Shown here in pieces: positions 5,987 through 7,144 of a stretch of 7,144 bases of DNA. The DNA is taken from contig JBBSUK010000160.1 in assembly GCA_038234975.1 (NCBI GenBank), forward strand, positions 1-7,144, in the 5' to 3' direction. The first letter of the stretch is position 1. The number at the start of each line of letters is the position of its first letter. Made by a program: the position numbers and the translations under genes. Origin of the DNA: Schlegelella_A sp038234975 (lineage in GTDB: Bacteria; Pseudomonadota; Gammaproteobacteria; Burkholderiales; Burkholderiaceae_C). The notes below the pieces were generated by a model. It made no database searches and had not been told where the DNA came from. It saw only the letters and a program-made list of their open reading frames with translations.

Positions 5987-7144
5987 TCAGCGGCGATACG
6001 ACGTGCCGGCCCTTTCCGGCCGCGGCTCGGGCGGCAGCGGCTGGGGGTTGAGGCGATTGCCGACGCCTTGCTGCGCGCGGATCGCTGCCGCCGTCGGCGT
6101 CGTGGCGGCGGGAACCGTCCACGACTTCCCCTGCGCGCCGAGGGTGGTCGCCGGCGTCGTCGGCGCGGCCGGCCGGCCGATGGCGGGCGGCAGCGTCGTC
6201 ACCGACACCGCGGAGTCACGGTTGAAGCGATCGCCCGGTGCCGGCCGGCCGACGACCTGCGGCACACGCCGGTTGGCCGCGATCTCGGGGTCGAGCACCG
6301 GCGACGTCAACGGCGCCGTCACGATGAGGTAGTTGCCCTGTGCTGCCGGCCGCGGCGTGACGTGCGTGCCGTCCCAGCCTTCGCCCTGCAGCGTGGTGCG
6401 GTAGCGCGTCGGCCCACCGCGAACGGCCGTCACTTCGGCGAACTCGGTCCGGCCCTTCGGCGCCAGGTCGTTCTGCCAGCCCGCCGCCAGACCGGTGATG
6501 CGGTAGCGGCACTCGCCCGCCGGGCCCGTGCCCTCGAGACGGAAGTCGCCCACCGTCTTGCGCGGCGCGTAGGCCACGTCGAAACCGCCGTTCACGTCCA
6601 CTGGCGCGGGGCCGGTCTGCACCGACGCCGCCACGGCCAGTCCGTCGCAACGGCCCGGCGTCTGGCCGCCCCAGCGGAACACGCCGCTCAGGCTGCCGTT
6701 GGCCGGCGGCGCGACCGGCTGCGGCCCGAATGCGACCGCGATGAGCTCCGGCCGGGCCCAGACGTTGGTGCGCGCCATCCCGGAAGGCGGACGCAGCTTG
6801 TCGTTGATCGGGCCGAGCGCCGTGTTGAACGGCTTCGCGACGTCCACCGCGACGCCGTTGACCGCGCCCTCGGCGAGCTGCTTGTAATCGGTGCCGGTGA
6901 AGAACGCCGCGAGGTCGCCAGCCACGAACTTCAGGATGTCGCCGGTCAACCCGTGCGAGTCGAGCTTCGCGTCGGACAGCGTGAAGCCGGCGGAATCGAC
7001 GCGCAGCGTCTGCGCCGGATTCGGCTGCACCGAGATCTTCAGCGCGATGTTCATCTTCACGTTGATCGAGAAGCGCGGGTCGAACGCCTTGTCCAAGTGA
7101 TCGGGCGTGGTCGACGTCGCGGCGATGTAGCCGCCGAACGAGAC
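5987..7144 (-). CDS. Protein of unknown function with Pro/Thr-rich tail, N-terminus outside window
   Basis: The frame is open from the right edge to TGA at 5989-5987, giving 385 visible residues. A TTG at 7096 could be read as a start, but 16 codons upstream of it continue without a stop in plausible protein sequence (FGGYIAATSTTPDHL), so I treat the gene as truncated at its 5' end. Numbering visible residues from the edge, about 20-118 alternate beta-like and helical stretches (SINVKMNIALKISVQ; GDILKFVAGDLAAFF). Residues about 150-290 are Gly-rich and beta-like, with Cys166 and Cys212. Residues about 296-385 are Pro/Thr/Ala-rich and contain the repeated GRPA motif (299-302, 323-326). The end carries LNPQPLPPEP (365-374). 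I do not recognise a domain with confidence. It is the first visible gene of the leftward operon and is probably exported like its neighbours, but its signal, if any, lies outside the window. Confidence 0.75.
   Translation of the reverse strand, partial: VSFGGYIAATSTTPDHLDKAFDPRFSINVKMNIALKISVQPNPAQTLRVDSAGFTLSDAKLDSHGLTGDILKFVAGDLAAFFTGTDYKQLAEGAVNGVAVDVAKPFNTALGPINDKLRPPSGMARTNVWARPELIAVAFGPQPVAPPANGSLSGVFRWGGQTPGRCDGLAVAASVQTGPAPVDVNGGFDVAYAPRKTVGDFRLEGTGPAGECRYRITGLAAGWQNDLAPKGRTEFAEVTAVRGGPTRYRTTLQGEGWDGTHVTPRPAAQGNYLIVTAPLTSPVLDPEIAANRRVPQVVGRPAPGDRFNRDSAVSVTTLPPAIGRPAAPTTPATTLGAQGKSWTVPAATTPTAAAIRAQQGVGNRLNPQPLPPEPRPERAGTSYRR

Noticed and set aside
6165..6255. Two GGCCGGCCG-rich stretches
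   Set aside because: They are explained by the repeated GRPA motif in the Pro-rich tail of the large unknown protein; no longer DNA repeat surrounds them.

Overview
The window reads as a chromosomal segment of a high-GC proteobacterium. GC looks close to 70% by eye (not counted), and third codon positions are mostly G or C. The form of ArgH, the pairing of argH with a divergent LytS/AlgZ-type sensor kinase, and the abundance of short secreted or lipid-anchored proteins point to Betaproteobacteria. Burkholderiales of the Rubrivivax/Leptothrix/Methylibium kind are my best guess; that placement is inference.

Left part (1-2732). A divergent promoter region (about 296-432) separates the 5' end of a LytS/AlgZ-type sensor histidine kinase, which runs off the left edge on the minus strand, from argH on the plus strand. 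ArgH (argininosuccinate lyase, last step of arginine synthesis) is complete and carries its signature motifs. Its stop codon overlaps the TTG start of a lipoprotein alpha/beta hydrolase with a complete apparent Ser-Asp-His triad. The argH/kinase pair resembles the argH-fimS(algZ)-algR-hemC arrangement known from Pseudomonas.

Right part (2757-7144). Five genes all point left on the minus strand and are packed tightly enough to be one operon. In transcription order they are: a large protein of unknown function cut by the right edge, with a Pro/Thr-rich tail; a 123-residue lipoprotein; an apolipoprotein N-acyltransferase (Lnt) homologue; a 287-residue secreted protein with four mature cysteines; and a 125-residue secreted protein. 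The last two junctions are ATGA overlaps. Four of the five genes are not recognisable from sequence alone, and the ones with visible N-termini go to the envelope. The Lnt departs from E. coli Lnt at two positions reported as essential, so it may be a second, specialised acyltransferase. This operon is the part of the window most likely to hold something undescribed.

The two halves converge at 2732/2757 with only 24 bases between stop codons; an imperfect hairpin there may serve as a shared terminator. I see no tRNA, rRNA, CRISPR array, insertion sequence or integration site. No stretch longer than 300 bases lacks a gene.
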